From Flavobacteriales bacterium (GTDB taxonomy: Bacteria > Bacteroidota > Bacteroidia > UBA10329): a stretch of 64,000 nucleotides of DNA. The stretch spans positions 1 to 64,000 of the forward strand of contig JAGYJL010000004.1 of the NCBI GenBank assembly GCA_018402015.1, in the 5' to 3' direction. Of this stretch, positions 30,450-41,703 are shown in pieces; the stretch's first letter is position 1; the number at the start of each line of letters is the position of its first letter. The notes under the pieces were generated by a model, which searched no databases, was not told the origin of the DNA, and was given only the letters and a program-made list of their open reading frames with translations. A program made the translations under genes and the position numbers.

Positions 30450-31640
30450 ATGAAATGGTTTAATAATAGAACAAGACTGTTGAGCGCGGTTGCGCTGAGC
30501 ACGCTTTTGGCCACCAGTGCCAGTGCACAGGAATCAGTAGTTCCGGTTCCGTGGGAGAACATCGTTTCGGCAAATGACACGGCCGTGTTCTGGGTACTTG
30601 CATCATTTGCAGTGCTGTTGCTCATCCTTATATGGGTTGTTGCCGGAGTTACCAAAGGTCTGCTGTCTGATACAGAACTGTGGAAAGGAAAATGGGAGCA
30701 ATCTGCTAAAGCGGTGGCTGTATTCATTGGAACGTCAATGTTGTTGAGTGCTACAGATACGTTGGCACAGACAGAAGTTGCTGCGTCTCCTTTGTTCGAA
30801 ATGTCCGATGGACTTTTCTGGATAATGGTAGTAGTTGATGCTTTCCTGCTCTTCGTATTGCTAGGTATGCTTTACAATCTGAGTAGCCTTATAAAGTCGC
30901 TTAGAACCACAGAAGCCCAGGCAGAAGTTGTTGTAGAGAAATCTATTTGGGAAGGAAGCCTTTCTGCTGCAGTTCCATTGGAGCAGGAAAAAGACATCTT
31001 AATGGACCACGAGTATGATGGTATTATGGAGTTGGACAATAAGCTCCCACCGTGGTGGTTGTACATGTTCTATTTCACCATTGCATTCGGAGTGGTTTAC
31101 ACGATCTACTATGAGTTTTCTGACGGTCCTAGCCAATTGGATGAATACAATACCGAAATGGCAATTGCAGCAGAACAGAAAGCCGCTTTCCTTGCCAATG
31201 CTGCCAATAATGTTGACGAGTCTACAGCAATGCTGTTAACCGATGCGAGTTCTATCTCGAACGGTAAAGCCAAGTTCGAGACGCTTTGTGTAGCATGCCA
31301 TGCCAAATCGGGCGGCTCTACACAGGTGCCAATGGGTGTTGGTCCAAACCTTACAGACGAGTATTGGATTCATGGAGGCGGTATGCAGAACATCTTTAAA
31401 ACCATAAAATATGGTGTGCCAGCAAAGGGTATGATCTCTTGGGAAGCACAATTGACCCCAGTACAGATACAAGAGGTTGCCTCGTATATCATTTCGCTTC
31501 AGGGCACCAATCCTGAAAATGCAAAGGAACCGCAAGGCGATATATGGGTAGAGGATGGTGCTGTTGCACCAGCGGCCCCAACAGATTCTACAGAACAAGC
31601 TCCAGTTGCAGAGGCCGAAACGGCCTCCGCAGCGGAGTAA
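30450..31640 (+). CDS. ccoP: cbb3-type cytochrome c oxidase subunit III (CcoP), one c-type heme motif
   Basis: N-terminal TMs; DGIMELDNKLPPWWLYMFYFTIAFGVVYTIYYE; single CVACH. Confidence 0.92.
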   Translation: MKWFNNRTRLLSAVALSTLLATSASAQESVVPVPWENIVSANDTAVFWVLASFAVLLLILIWVVAGVTKGLLSDTELWKGKWEQSAKAVAVFIGTSMLLSATDTLAQTEVAASPLFEMSDGLFWIMVVVDAFLLFVLLGMLYNLSSLIKSLRTTEAQAEVVVEKSIWEGSLSAAVPLEQEKDILMDHEYDGIMELDNKLPPWWLYMFYFTIAFGVVYTIYYEFSDGPSQLDEYNTEMAIAAEQKAAFLANAANNVDESTAMLLTDASSISNGKAKFETLCVACHAKSGGSTQVPMGVGPNLTDEYWIHGGGMQNIFKTIKYGVPAKGMISWEAQLTPVQIQEVASYIISLQGTNPENAKEPQGDIWVEDGAVAPAAPTDSTEQAPVAEAETASAAE

Positions 31641-31691
31641 GTACTGATAATTAATAAAGGGCAAATTTTTGTCCGACCCAAAGTAAAGGCC

Positions 31692-33107
31692 ATGGAGACG
31701 AAAGATGAAAAAGGGTCATTCAGAGACCACCTGTCAACGCTAGACGATAGCGGAAACAGAAAGTGGATCTATCCAAAAATGCCAATTGGTAAGTACTACA
31801 ATTGGCGTAAGTGGTTGAGCTACGTATTGCTTGCCGTATTGTTTGCGGCTCCGTGGATCAAAATAGGTGGAGAACCGCTGTTGATGATCAACGTGTTGCA
31901 ACGGAAGTTCGTCATCTTCGGGCAGGTTTTCTGGCCACAGGATTTCTACCTGTTCGGTTTGGCAATGATCACGTTCGTGTTGTTCATTGTGCTTTTCACT
32001 GTAGCATTCGGACGTATCTTCTGTGGTTGGTTCTGTCCGCAGACCATCTTCATGGAAATGCTCTTTCGCAGAATCGAGTATTGGATCGAAGGCGATTGGA
32101 AACATCAGCAGCGCTTAGATAAAATGCCTTGGAATGCGGAGAAGATCCGTAAGAAAGGAATCAAGCATTTTCTGTTTCTGATAGTCTCTTTTCTTATTTC
32201 CAACACGTTTCTGGCTTACATTATCGGTAGCGATGAGCTTGTCAACATCATTACCGATTCTCCCTCAGAACACATCGTTGGGTTGGTTGCCATCATCATT
32301 TTCACCTTGGTTTTCTATGGCGTTTTTGCCAGAATGCGAGAGCAGGTTTGCACCAATATCTGTCCGTACGGACGTTTGCAAGGCGTACTTCTCGATCGCA
32401 ATTCCATGATTGTTGCTTACGACCACAAACGTGGCGAAGGAAGAAGTAAATGGCGCAAAGGAGAAGATCGCGCAGCAGAAGGCAAGGGAGATTGTATTGA
32501 TTGCAATGCTTGTGTGGATGTTTGTCCAACAGGAATAGACATTCGTAACGGTACCCAGCTCGAGTGCATCAATTGCACTGCATGTATGGATGCGTGCGAT
32601 AATGTGATGGAGAAGGTTGGATTTGAAAAAGCCCTTGTTGGTTACAAGAGCGAAGAGACCATTTCAACAGGTAAGCCATTTACATACACCGTACGTTTGA
32701 AAGCATACACCGTGGTGTTGAGCATTCTCACCGTTGCCATGTTTGCGCTTATTATCACAAGAGCAGATATTGGAGTAACGGTTCTCCGAACACCAGGAAT
32801 GTTATTTCAGGAAGGCGAGAACAATACAATTACCAACCTGTACAACTATAAGGTGATCAACAAAACGGCCGAGAACATGGTTTTGGATCTTCGCGTGGTT
32901 AAAGGACCAGGCAAGGTGAAAATGGTGGGCGAGATGCTGAAACTGGATGCGCAAGGAACATCGGAAGGTGTGCTTTTTGTGGAGGTTCCGAAAGATGAGC
33001 TGACAGGTAGAAAAACGGATGTAACAGTAGGTATTTACAACGGGGAAAAACTACTGAAGAAGGTGAAGACCAACTTCATTGGCCCAGCACCCGGCTTAAG
33101 CAGATAG
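31692..33107 (+). CDS. ccoG: Cytochrome c oxidase accessory protein CcoG (FixG/RdxA polyferredoxin)
   Basis: GRIFCGWFCPQTIFMEMLFRRIEYWIEGD; CIDCNACVDVCPTGIDIRNGTQLECINCTACMDACD. Confidence 0.95.
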   Translation: METKDEKGSFRDHLSTLDDSGNRKWIYPKMPIGKYYNWRKWLSYVLLAVLFAAPWIKIGGEPLLMINVLQRKFVIFGQVFWPQDFYLFGLAMITFVLFIVLFTVAFGRIFCGWFCPQTIFMEMLFRRIEYWIEGDWKHQQRLDKMPWNAEKIRKKGIKHFLFLIVSFLISNTFLAYIIGSDELVNIITDSPSEHIVGLVAIIIFTLVFYGVFARMREQVCTNICPYGRLQGVLLDRNSMIVAYDHKRGEGRSKWRKGEDRAAEGKGDCIDCNACVDVCPTGIDIRNGTQLECINCTACMDACDNVMEKVGFEKALVGYKSEETISTGKPFTYTVRLKAYTVVLSILTVAMFALIITRADIGVTVLRTPGMLFQEGENNTITNLYNYKVINKTAENMVLDLRVVKGPGKVKMVGEMLKLDAQGTSEGVLFVEVPKDELTGRKTDVTVGIYNGEKLLKKVKTNFIGPAPGLSR

Positions 33108-33110
33108 ACA

Positions 33111-33533
33111 ATGAATTGGGGATGGCGCATAGCAATATTTTATAGCACGTTTGTCGTGTTTATGATCGGAATGGTGGTAATGGCTTTTCGACAGGATTTC
33201 GACCTTGTTTCAGACGACTATTACGAGCAGGAAATTGCCTATCAAGGCCGCATAGACCAGATGACAAACGCATCGGACGATGGCCAGAAAGTCACTGTTT
33301 CCAAATCTGATAACGGGTATGATCTTGCTTTTTCAGAAAAAGCGGAAGAGGTAAAGGTTCACTTTTTTCGCCCTTCAGATGACACCCAGGATTTCAAGCT
33401 GGAAGAGGCTGTAGTCGAATCTATTTTGCCGGTTTCTTCAGAGAAGTTTGCCATGGGCAAATACTTGGTTAAAGTAGAGTGGAAGGCCAATGGTAAAACC
33501 TATTTCCAAGAACAGGATCTTTTTGTAAACTGA
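33111..33533 (+). CDS. ccoH: FixH/CcoH family protein
   Basis: MNWGWRIAIFYSTFVVFMIGMVVMAFRQDFDLVSDDYYEQEIAYQGRID. Confidence 0.9.
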   Translation: MNWGWRIAIFYSTFVVFMIGMVVMAFRQDFDLVSDDYYEQEIAYQGRIDQMTNASDDGQKVTVSKSDNGYDLAFSEKAEEVKVHFFRPSDDTQDFKLEEAVVESILPVSSEKFAMGKYLVKVEWKANGKTYFQEQDLFVN

Positions 33534-34240
33534 TGTTTATAACTGCATTTGCCATAGGGGCTTTGGGAAGTTTCCACTGCATTGGCATGTGTGGTCCAAT
33601 TGCTTTATCTGTTCCAATGGCAGGCAGATCTGGCCTCGCAGGAATCATTAGAGGTTTGGCTTACAATCTGGGTCGGGTTACTACTTATGCTGTTCTCGGC
33701 CTGATCGTAGGATTCGTTGGCAAGCAACTCATGTTCGGCAATTTCCAACAAGGCCTTTCCATTGTCGTAGGAATCCTCATTCTTGGCTTTTTGTTCTTGC
33801 CAAAAGCCATCACCAAAAAACTTGATCCCACTACAAGATTTGCACAGCTGTTTTTAAAGTTGAAGTCAACGTTTCAAGGACTTTTTAAAAGCAGGTCCAT
33901 TTTTGGGCCTCTTTTTCTCGGACTCGTAAACGGGCTCTTACCCTGCGGATTGGTTTACGTTGGATTGGCGGGCGCATTGGCACTTGGAGACCCTTTTTCA
34001 AGCGCTGGTTTCATGGCTGCATTCGGGTTGGGAACAGTGCCGATCATGATAACTGTCATACTTGCGGGTGACCTCATTTCGCTTCAATGGCGCGCAAAAG
34101 TCCGAAAATTGATGCCAGTAATGTTTGCCATCATGGGCGCACTTTTCATACTACGAGGAATGAATTTGGGAATACCTTATGTAAGCCCAAATATGGAAGT
34201 GCCGGAAGTTGGCGGAATTCCACAATGCCACACGCCATGA
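33533..34240 (+). CDS. Sulfite exporter TauE/SafE (UreH-like) family membrane protein of the cco cluster
   Basis: AFAIGALGSFHCIGMCGPIALSVP; GLVNGLLPCGLVYVGLAGAL. Confidence 0.88.
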   Translation: MFITAFAIGALGSFHCIGMCGPIALSVPMAGRSGLAGIIRGLAYNLGRVTTYAVLGLIVGFVGKQLMFGNFQQGLSIVVGILILGFLFLPKAITKKLDPTTRFAQLFLKLKSTFQGLFKSRSIFGPLFLGLVNGLLPCGLVYVGLAGALALGDPFSSAGFMAAFGLGTVPIMITVILAGDLISLQWRAKVRKLMPVMFAIMGALFILRGMNLGIPYVSPNMEVPEVGGIPQCHTP

Positions 34241-35592
34241 ATACCGATTTTATCAAGAAATACAATATCCCAAGTCCCAGGTACACGAGTTATCCTACCG
34301 TGCCGCATTGGAACAATGCCGAGTTTGATAAACATGAACACCTGAACCGTTTGGTTACAAGTTTCAAGAAGGATAAGAAAGAGGGCATTTCACTTTACAT
34401 TCATTTGCCTTACTGCGAGAGTTTGTGCACTTATTGTGGTTGTAACAAACGCATCACAATCAATCATTCGGTAGAAGGACCATACATTGATGCTGTTCTA
34501 AAGGAATGGAGGATGTACTTGGATGTGTTGGGTGAAAAACCCAAGTTGGCCGAACTACACTTGGGTGGAGGAACTCCAACATTCTTCTCGCCAGAAAATC
34601 TCGGCATGTTGATGGATGGTATTTTGGAACACGCCACTACTACCGATAAGTCTGAGTTCAGTTTTGAAGCACATCCGAATAATACCACTATTGATCACTT
34701 GCGCACGCTACGCAAGAAAGGATTTACGCGGATAAGTTTGGGAGTGCAGGATTTTGATACGGTTGTACAGCGTACAATTAATCGCGTGCAAACTTTTGCT
34801 CAGGTTCGGAAAGTAACCCATGACGCTCGCGCACTGGGTTTCAAGTCGGTGAACTTCGACCTGATTTATGGATTGCCGAAGCAAACGATGCAGGGGATGT
34901 TAGACACCTTTGACAAGGTTTCCGTATTGAATCCCGACCGTATTGCGTTTTACAGTTACGCACATGTGCCTTGGAAAAGCCCTTCTCAGCGCGGATATGA
35001 CGATAACGACCTGCCAAATGAGTTAGAAAAGATAGAACTTTACAATGCAGGTCGAGAAAAACTCCTCGCGAACGGTTATGTAGAGATCGGAATGGATCAC
35101 TTTGCAAAACCGGATGATGGCCTTGCTTTAGCCGCTCAGAATGGCACTATCCATCGGAATTTCATGGGGTATACTACCAGCAAGAATGACACGTTGATCG
35201 GGCTAGGTGTGTCATCCATTAGCGATGCGTGGAGTTCGTTGGCTCAGAATCCGATTGTTGTTGAATCGTATTTGGAGAAAATCGAAAAAGGTGAGATTCC
35301 GTTAGTTAAAGGACACCTGCATTCCGATCGTGACATGGCTATTAGAAAGACCATTCTCGACCTGATGTGTACCTTTCATTGTAAGTTGGATTATCTCAAA
35401 AACGAGAAAGAGTTTGAGACCATTGTTCAGCGCCTGTCGGAACATCTTACAGATGATCTTCTCAGTATTGAGGAGCACGGCATACACGTTAAACCGGAAG
35501 GTCGTGCTTTTATTAGAACCATTTGTATGGCCCTTGATGAGTTTGTTTGGAGTAAGGATTCAGGCCAACAGATGTTTTCTAAGAGCGTCTGA
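34237..35592 (+). CDS. hemN: Oxygen-independent coproporphyrinogen III oxidase
   Basis: YNIPSPRYTSYPTVPHW; SLYIHLPYCESLCTYCGCNK; ATGA overlap with the upstream gene, start 34237. Confidence 0.95.
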   Translation: MNTDFIKKYNIPSPRYTSYPTVPHWNNAEFDKHEHLNRLVTSFKKDKKEGISLYIHLPYCESLCTYCGCNKRITINHSVEGPYIDAVLKEWRMYLDVLGEKPKLAELHLGGGTPTFFSPENLGMLMDGILEHATTTDKSEFSFEAHPNNTTIDHLRTLRKKGFTRISLGVQDFDTVVQRTINRVQTFAQVRKVTHDARALGFKSVNFDLIYGLPKQTMQGMLDTFDKVSVLNPDRIAFYSYAHVPWKSPSQRGYDDNDLPNELEKIELYNAGREKLLANGYVEIGMDHFAKPDDGLALAAQNGTIHRNFMGYTTSKNDTLIGLGVSSISDAWSSLAQNPIVVESYLEKIEKGEIPLVKGHLHSDRDMAIRKTILDLMCTFHCKLDYLKNEKEFETIVQRLSEHLTDDLLSIEEHGIHVKPEGRAFIRTICMALDEFVWSKDSGQQMFSKSV

Positions 35593-38286
35593 TCAGGCCA
35601 CCCACTTCTTTATCATCCGCTCTATATCGTTAGAAACAACAGGTTTTAGCAGAAGGTCGTCCATATCGGATTTTAGGTTGCCGTTTTCATCTCTCTGAAG
35701 CACGTTACCGCTAAGCCCGATCACTGGCGGTACGTCTTGGAATCGCTTCTTTATTTCCGATGTTGCTTCCAACCCATCCATTTCGGGCATTTGAATGTCC
35801 ATAAAAACGATGTCATACTTGCTTTTGTCGAAGTTGTCAACAGCCTGTTTTCCGTTAGAAAGAACATCTACCTCGCAACCCATTCTCTGAAGCATGATCT
35901 TAAACGCCTGCTGATTGATGAGATTGTCTTCGACCAAAAGCACTTTAACGCCTTTTACATCTTTTGCGACTGCCTTTTTCGGTTTGGTAAGTAATAGTTT
36001 TTCGGTTTTGGCAATAGTATTACTGAACGGAACAGTAAACCAGAACGTACTGCCTTTGCCGTTTTCGCTTGTAACGCCAATTTCACCACCTAACAGTTCT
36101 ACCAACTTTTTGCAGATGGAAAGCCCAAGTCCGGTTCCTTCTAGATTTTGAGCAACCGTATGCGTTAGTTGAGAAAAGTCTTTGAACAGTTTAGACTGCT
36201 CCTCCTTCGGAATTCCAAGCCCTGTATCGGTTACTTCAAACAGCAATTTGTCGTCATCTTGGTTTACAGAGACGCTTACTTGGCCCGATGGGGTGAATTT
36301 TATCGCGTTCCTAACAAGATTTGATAGAACCTGGGTCAGTCGCCTTCGGTCTGTATCAAGCCTGATTCCTGTAGTAAGTGTTTCAAATACAAGCTCCAGA
36401 TTTTTAGCATTGGCTTCTACTTTGTACCGCTCGGCAATGGTCTGGATCAGGTCGGTCACGTCAAAGTTTTCTTTTTGGATAACCACTTTGCCAGCCTCCA
36501 ACTGCGATAGGTTCAATACATCGTTTACTATGGACCGAAGGTCTTTACTGGCGCCAAGTATATTCTGAATCTTTGAGCGTTGCTCGGAGTTGAGTTCCGT
36601 ATCGAGAAGAATTTCACTCAAACCCATGATCCCATTCAAAGGCGTGCGTATTTCATGGCTCATACTTGCCAAGAAATCTGACCTGAACTTTAGCGAGCGC
36701 TCAGCCAGTTGTTTTTCCTGTTTAAGTTGCTGCGTTTTCCGTTGTTCGGATATATCGATAACGGTACCAACATAACCCCTGTACTCTCCTAGATGATTGA
36801 AAAGTGGCTGAGCCTGTTCAAGAATGTGAACAGTAGCTCCGTCATAACGGGAATAGCGGTATTCCATGGAGAACGACTCCTTACGGTTTTCAACATCTTT
36901 CCAAGTGCTTTTTACTTTCTCAACATCATCTGGGTGTATCTGCTTGGTCCAAGAACCATCCAGTATACTCACCATGTTATTACCAAGAATAAGTTGAAGG
37001 CTCTCGTTGATATAGGTAGAGTTCCCATTAACATCTACTTGATAGATGCCTACAGGCAACAATGAAGCTAATTTTCTGAATTTCGATTCATTCTCCTTCA
37101 GTGCCTTTTCGGCCAACTTCCGCTCTGTAATATCTATAGACCAAACTGTTACTCGGTCAATCTCACCCTTTCCGTTCTTTACAGGGTTAATGTGTCTATC
37201 GAACCAATATTCTTTTCCGTTAAAAGCGAAGTGTTTTTCAACCTGCACTTTTCTTCCAGAGAATGCACGCTCTGTTTCTACTCGGAATTGAACAAGGTTT
37301 TCTTTGGCCGTAATATCCAATACGTTCATTCCCTCTTTCAGCTCAATTCCGAACTGATCCTTTACCATACCGTATGCTGGTTCATTGAAAGCCAGAATAT
37401 TCAACTGCCTGTCGAGCAGATAGAATGTTTGCGAACTGGAATTGAATACTGCTCGCAGGTTATCTTCCGATCGTCTTAGGCTCCGCTCAGCATCAACCTT
37501 ATCGGTTATATCATATGCCCAGATAGATACCATGTTGTGCTTGGCCGATCTGTCTTTGACCGGAGTGAAGCGTATCTCAATAGTACGGTTGTCGGGAGCC
37601 GGCTTGTCAAATTCTACGGAGACCGTTCCGCCCGATCGTGCCACTTTTAGTCCGCCTTCAAACTCATCTTTCCAATAAGGATGGATGCATTCTATTACAT
37701 TCTTTCCGAAAGTATCGTCCGTAGCTTCTTCTGTAGCAAGCAGATTGGGTGCCATCAAATTACAACTGATGATGCGGTCGTCTTCATCGATGAGAATGAA
37801 TCCCTGCGAATCATTATGGTCGATAGCTTGAAGCACATTGGCCTGTTCTTGTGATTGTAGCTCTGCCTTTTTCTTATCGGAAATGTTCTTGTAAGAGTAA
37901 ATTACCCCGTTTATCTCACCGTTTTTTCCGCTTAGTGGACTAAAGCGACCATCGACCCAGAGCTCTCCGCCACTATTCTTTGGATTAGGAATGTGCTGCT
38001 CAACACTAATGGTTCTGCCCTTTAGCGATGACTGGAAGTTTCTGATAAAACGTTTGTTATTGTTCTCATCAACATAATCCCAGTAGGAATTTCCTGTTTT
38101 CAGTTCTTCTTTGAAAAACGAATACATGTCTTTCGAAGCCTTGCTATTGAACCAAAGCAAACGGTATTCCTTGTCGAGGATGATGATACTACGGTCAGAG
38201 TGCTCCAACAGAGATTTCATCTCAGCACTTGGTGCCAAGGATTCGAAGGTTCTATTGTTAGAGTCTTTGTTCATCGTTACCATCAC
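35593..38286 (-). CDS. Multi-PAS hybrid sensor histidine kinase/response regulator
   Basis: Several PAS/PAC repeats; H-box [20 protein letters not shown]; HATPase [23 protein letters not shown]-terminal [19 protein letters not shown]...[17 protein letters not shown]. Confidence 0.93.
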   Translation of the reverse strand: MMVTMNKDSNNRTFESLAPSAEMKSLLEHSDRSIIILDKEYRLLWFNSKASKDMYSFFKEELKTGNSYWDYVDENNNKRFIRNFQSSLKGRTISVEQHIPNPKNSGGELWVDGRFSPLSGKNGEINGVIYSYKNISDKKKAELQSQEQANVLQAIDHNDSQGFILIDEDDRIISCNLMAPNLLATEEATDDTFGKNVIECIHPYWKDEFEGGLKVARSGGTVSVEFDKPAPDNRTIEIRFTPVKDRSAKHNMVSIWAYDITDKVDAERSLRRSEDNLRAVFNSSSQTFYLLDRQLNILAFNEPAYGMVKDQFGIELKEGMNVLDITAKENLVQFRVETERAFSGRKVQVEKHFAFNGKEYWFDRHINPVKNGKGEIDRVTVWSIDITERKLAEKALKENESKFRKLASLLPVGIYQVDVNGNSTYINESLQLILGNNMVSILDGSWTKQIHPDDVEKVKSTWKDVENRKESFSMEYRYSRYDGATVHILEQAQPLFNHLGEYRGYVGTVIDISEQRKTQQLKQEKQLAERSLKFRSDFLASMSHEIRTPLNGIMGLSEILLDTELNSEQRSKIQNILGASKDLRSIVNDVLNLSQLEAGKVVIQKENFDVTDLIQTIAERYKVEANAKNLELVFETLTTGIRLDTDRRRLTQVLSNLVRNAIKFTPSGQVSVSVNQDDDKLLFEVTDTGLGIPKEEQSKLFKDFSQLTHTVAQNLEGTGLGLSICKKLVELLGGEIGVTSENGKGSTFWFTVPFSNTIAKTEKLLLTKPKKAVAKDVKGVKVLLVEDNLINQQAFKIMLQRMGCEVDVLSNGKQAVDNFDKSKYDIVFMDIQMPEMDGLEATSEIKKRFQDVPPVIGLSGNVLQRDENGNLKSDMDDLLLKPVVSNDIERMIKKWVA

Positions 38287-38357
38287 GTTCGTAGAACGGA
38301 ATAGTTACGAAAATCGTGCTTAAAAGTTCAGGTTTTCGACCAACGATGCAATTGGAC

Positions 38358-39524
38358 TTACGAAGCCTTTCTTCTTGCCTTCTCTTTGATGATGAGCGAA
38401 AGTTCGCGCCCGGTCTGGCCAGCTATTGAAGTGTTCTCTTCGGCCCTTCGGATCAGGTATGGCATTACTTCCAAAACCGGACCGTACGGAACGTATTTGA
38501 CCACGTTGTATTTATTGGAAGCTAAATTGAAACTGATATTATCGCTCATGCCATAAAGCTGCGAGAAAAAGATGTGCGCATCGGTAGCTTGAAGGTTTTT
38601 CTCAGCCATCAACTCCGTTAGGTATTTCGAGCTTTTCTCGTTGTGAGTTCCAGCGAGTACATGTATGTGCGGATGATTCTCGATACAGAATTGCAGTGCA
38701 AGATCATAGTCTCTGTCGGTATCTGCTTTAGATTCATGAATGGGCGAAGGATAGCCTTGCTCCTTGGCCCGTTCGCGCTCCTTTTCCATGTATGCGCCCC
38801 GCACAAGTTTAACCCCCAATTTATAGCCGTCTTTCTGGGCTTGAGCAAAGCTTTCTTTCAAGTATTGAAGTCGGTCTTTCCGATAAAGCTGAATGGTGTT
38901 GTACACCATTGCTTTTTCCGTGTTGTACTTCCTCATCAATTCTTCTGCTAAACGATCTATGGCATCTTGAAACCAGGTTTCCTCAGCGTCAATGAAGATC
39001 GGAACATTGTTTTCCTTACTCGCTTCGCAGATCATGGTAATACGTTCCATGGCCAGTTTCCACTCTAACTCTTCTTCCTCGCTCAGTTTAGAGTGAGCGT
39101 TTTTCTTGGCCAGCAGTCGGTAAGGTATAATGCCGGTTGGTTTGAACACAGAAAAGGGGACTCTTGGGTCTTGATGCGCCATTCTTATTGCGGCAATGGT
39201 TTCTGTTGCCGCGTACTCAAAATCGGCAGTGGTTTCCTTGCCTTCGGCCGAATAATCCAGTAGCGTGAAAACGCCTGATGAATGCAGTCGCTCGATGGTA
39301 GATTCGCAATCTGTTATGTGTTCGCCACCACAGAAATGGTTGAATACGGTGGAACGGATTATTCCCTTTACTGGGAGTTTAAGCGACAAAGCAACGTTGA
39401 GCGCCAATTTTCCCAGTTTAACCAAGGTTGGACTACCAACCAATCGGAATAGCAAATGAGCACGGTTCAACTCGCGGTCTGTTCGATCCGAAAAGGCAGT
39501 TTGGGTATTGTCAAAAGAGACCAT
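38358..39524 (-). CDS. Proline dehydrogenase family protein
   Basis: VRGAYMEKERERAKEQGYPSPIHESKADTDRDYD, GTHNEKS, QLYGMSDNISFNLA; start MVSFDNTQ at 39524. Confidence 0.93.
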   Translation of the reverse strand: MVSFDNTQTAFSDRTDRELNRAHLLFRLVGSPTLVKLGKLALNVALSLKLPVKGIIRSTVFNHFCGGEHITDCESTIERLHSSGVFTLLDYSAEGKETTADFEYAATETIAAIRMAHQDPRVPFSVFKPTGIIPYRLLAKKNAHSKLSEEEELEWKLAMERITMICEASKENNVPIFIDAEETWFQDAIDRLAEELMRKYNTEKAMVYNTIQLYRKDRLQYLKESFAQAQKDGYKLGVKLVRGAYMEKERERAKEQGYPSPIHESKADTDRDYDLALQFCIENHPHIHVLAGTHNEKSSKYLTELMAEKNLQATDAHIFFSQLYGMSDNISFNLASNKYNVVKYVPYGPVLEVMPYLIRRAEENTSIAGQTGRELSLIIKEKARRKAS

Positions 39525-39594
39525 CAGTAGACCATATTGCTGCGGCAAATATAGGTTGCCGATCTAGCGTTTTTGACTGATTCAGGACAGGTTT

Positions 39595-41703
39595 TCAGAA
39601 CTTGAATCGTAACTGAACCTTGATGTCGGTTCGGTGTTTGCCGGAAATCGTTTCCAAGCCCGAACCAACTTGATCGCGATTGCTGAAAAAGACATTGGAA
39701 ACGCGCACCCAAGCGTCAATATTCTTGTAAATATTGTACCGAAGTGTAACGTATGCCTTCATGCCGCGATAAAAATATGCTGGAAACGAATACGCGTACA
39801 GTACATCGTTCTCGTAAACGTAGATGCGCGCGTTGTAGCTCTCCGTATCGAAATAGGCCAATCGGGCATTGAAAGAAAGCGGGAAGTTGAGCGGATTGTA
39901 AATGATGTCCTGATAAAGCATGAAGCCTTGCTCAACGTCTCGTTCTCCACGCTGATATCTCGAATACTCTATTCGGCTCCTGAGTTTTACCTCTTTGGTA
40001 AGGCTATAACTAAGGTTGAGTCGGTAATAAGACCGTAATTCGTTCTCAATTCCGCGGATGGGCGCATCGCTGAAGGCAGCAGATTCTGTCAACTGTCTGT
40101 TCTTCTGCCGGAATCGGAAATAGACCTCAAATGTTTTTGAAGGGCGATAGATCAGCTGTCCGATGGTCTCGTATCCGAAGGATGGGCCGTTGGCCTGAAA
40201 GCGCAGCCATGGAAATTTGAAAATGTCGAAGAATCCATTCAGAAACCAGTTTTTAAATGGATTTACGCTGAAACCGAGATAATAGCCGGTTTCATTGTTC
40301 ATCCTAGAATTCTCAGTAACCGCATTGGCGTAAAGCGCTTGGTATTTTGGTTGCAGATGGCGAACCATAGCAGTGATGGTAACTCGGGGGTCAATGGTCA
40401 TGAAAAGCCCATGTGTTGTGGCAAAACCCAGGTTCTGACTCAAGGCAAACTCTCCGAAAAAATGGAAGTTTCGGAATATGTAACTGTAGTCAAGACCATA
40501 ATTGCTGTTCTGTTTTCCAGAGAATTCGAAGATGTTGGACAAGGCATCGCTGCGCTGAATCGGTTTCGAGAATTGGTAACCAACGGCTGTAATGCCTACA
40601 GAAAGTTTCCTGCCTTTGTAACTCACGTTTCCACCGTAAACGGCTTCAGCTATCGATTGTCTATCCTGCAATTCTCCTGGCGTGCGGTGAAATCCGCCAC
40701 TGAAAATAGAACTGACGGTTTCTTCCTGCTCGGTGAGCGTGTCTGTGGTGGCCGTAATGTTGCCATCGATCAGTTTGTACGATCCGAATGCCGTCACCTC
40801 AAACTTCCCGAATTGAAGCGTTGCTCCGCCACCTCGCAAGAAACGGTTCTCGTCAACAGAAGTGTAAGGTCTCAATCCTTGCGCGTTGCGCTTTATGCTC
40901 ACTCCATCCGATGATTTTCCAAATGCCAGGCCGCTCCAAAATGTCAATCCTTGTCCGAACTGTGCCTGAAAGTCACCGATACCGGCCGCTTTTACCACAC
41001 CAAGATTCCGAACAAAAAGATGACCGCTGTAGAAGTCGAACCCTTGCTTCATACTGCCTTTGAAGAATTCTTCTCCGGCATCTTTTTCCATTGTCAAACC
41101 CCAACTTACCTTGTTGGAATACGTGAAACGATAGCGTGCCCAATATTTCTGGGGCGAGCCCAAATATCTTCGGTTCGGGTTTTCTTCAAGCAGGCTATCG
41201 GCAATAGGAGCGTAGCCTTCCTGTTGTTCCAATACTTGCTGGTACCGCATTACAAATTCGTGGTTTCCTTCCTTCAGCATTTCCTTAAACGAGAAGGTGA
41301 ATGCATCTGGATTGTCTGAAACCTTGATAAATGGCTCCAATTGGCGGATAAGACCTATGGTGAAGCCTTTGACCGCTTGCAATTCGTAGATGTTCAGCAG
41401 TTTTCCGTTGGCATCAATGTGATCGAGCAGATTGGCAATCGCAATATCATCCAACATGGGTAATTGGGCCAACTCGTTGGGAGTTGTTGAGTTGATATTG
41501 ATCGGATGTTCAGAAAAGTAAAGCAACTCATCGAGTAGCGTGTTGTAATCAATGTTCTCATCGCCTTCGCCAAGCTGTTCCGCAATGGTCTCAATTCTTC
41601 GTTGGATCAGTTGTTCCTGGTCGGCCTCTTCAACTTGGCCAAAGGCAAAAATGCTCCCGAAAAGGAGCACCGCTAAGAGACCGTATCTCAAAAAGAATTT
41701 CAC
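39595..41703 (-). CDS. Helix-hairpin-helix N-terminus plus predicted outer-membrane beta-barrel protein
   Basis: Signal peptide; HhH-like INSTTPNELAQLPMLDDIAIANLLDHIDANGKLLNIYELQAVKGFTIGLIRQLEPFI; long beta-rich remainder ending ...KVQLRFKF. Confidence 0.75.
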   Translation of the reverse strand: MKFFLRYGLLAVLLFGSIFAFGQVEEADQEQLIQRRIETIAEQLGEGDENIDYNTLLDELLYFSEHPININSTTPNELAQLPMLDDIAIANLLDHIDANGKLLNIYELQAVKGFTIGLIRQLEPFIKVSDNPDAFTFSFKEMLKEGNHEFVMRYQQVLEQQEGYAPIADSLLEENPNRRYLGSPQKYWARYRFTYSNKVSWGLTMEKDAGEEFFKGSMKQGFDFYSGHLFVRNLGVVKAAGIGDFQAQFGQGLTFWSGLAFGKSSDGVSIKRNAQGLRPYTSVDENRFLRGGGATLQFGKFEVTAFGSYKLIDGNITATTDTLTEQEETVSSIFSGGFHRTPGELQDRQSIAEAVYGGNVSYKGRKLSVGITAVGYQFSKPIQRSDALSNIFEFSGKQNSNYGLDYSYIFRNFHFFGEFALSQNLGFATTHGLFMTIDPRVTITAMVRHLQPKYQALYANAVTENSRMNNETGYYLGFSVNPFKNWFLNGFFDIFKFPWLRFQANGPSFGYETIGQLIYRPSKTFEVYFRFRQKNRQLTESAAFSDAPIRGIENELRSYYRLNLSYSLTKEVKLRSRIEYSRYQRGERDVEQGFMLYQDIIYNPLNFPLSFNARLAYFDTESYNARIYVYENDVLYAYSFPAYFYRGMKAYVTLRYNIYKNIDAWVRVSNVFFSNRDQVGSGLETISGKHRTDIKVQLRFKF

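Noticed and set aside
40339-40914. 191-aa plus-strand ORF inside the HhH/barrel gene
   Set aside because: Antisense shadow; no signal peptide or recognisable family, and the minus-strand reading is coherent with a barrel protein.
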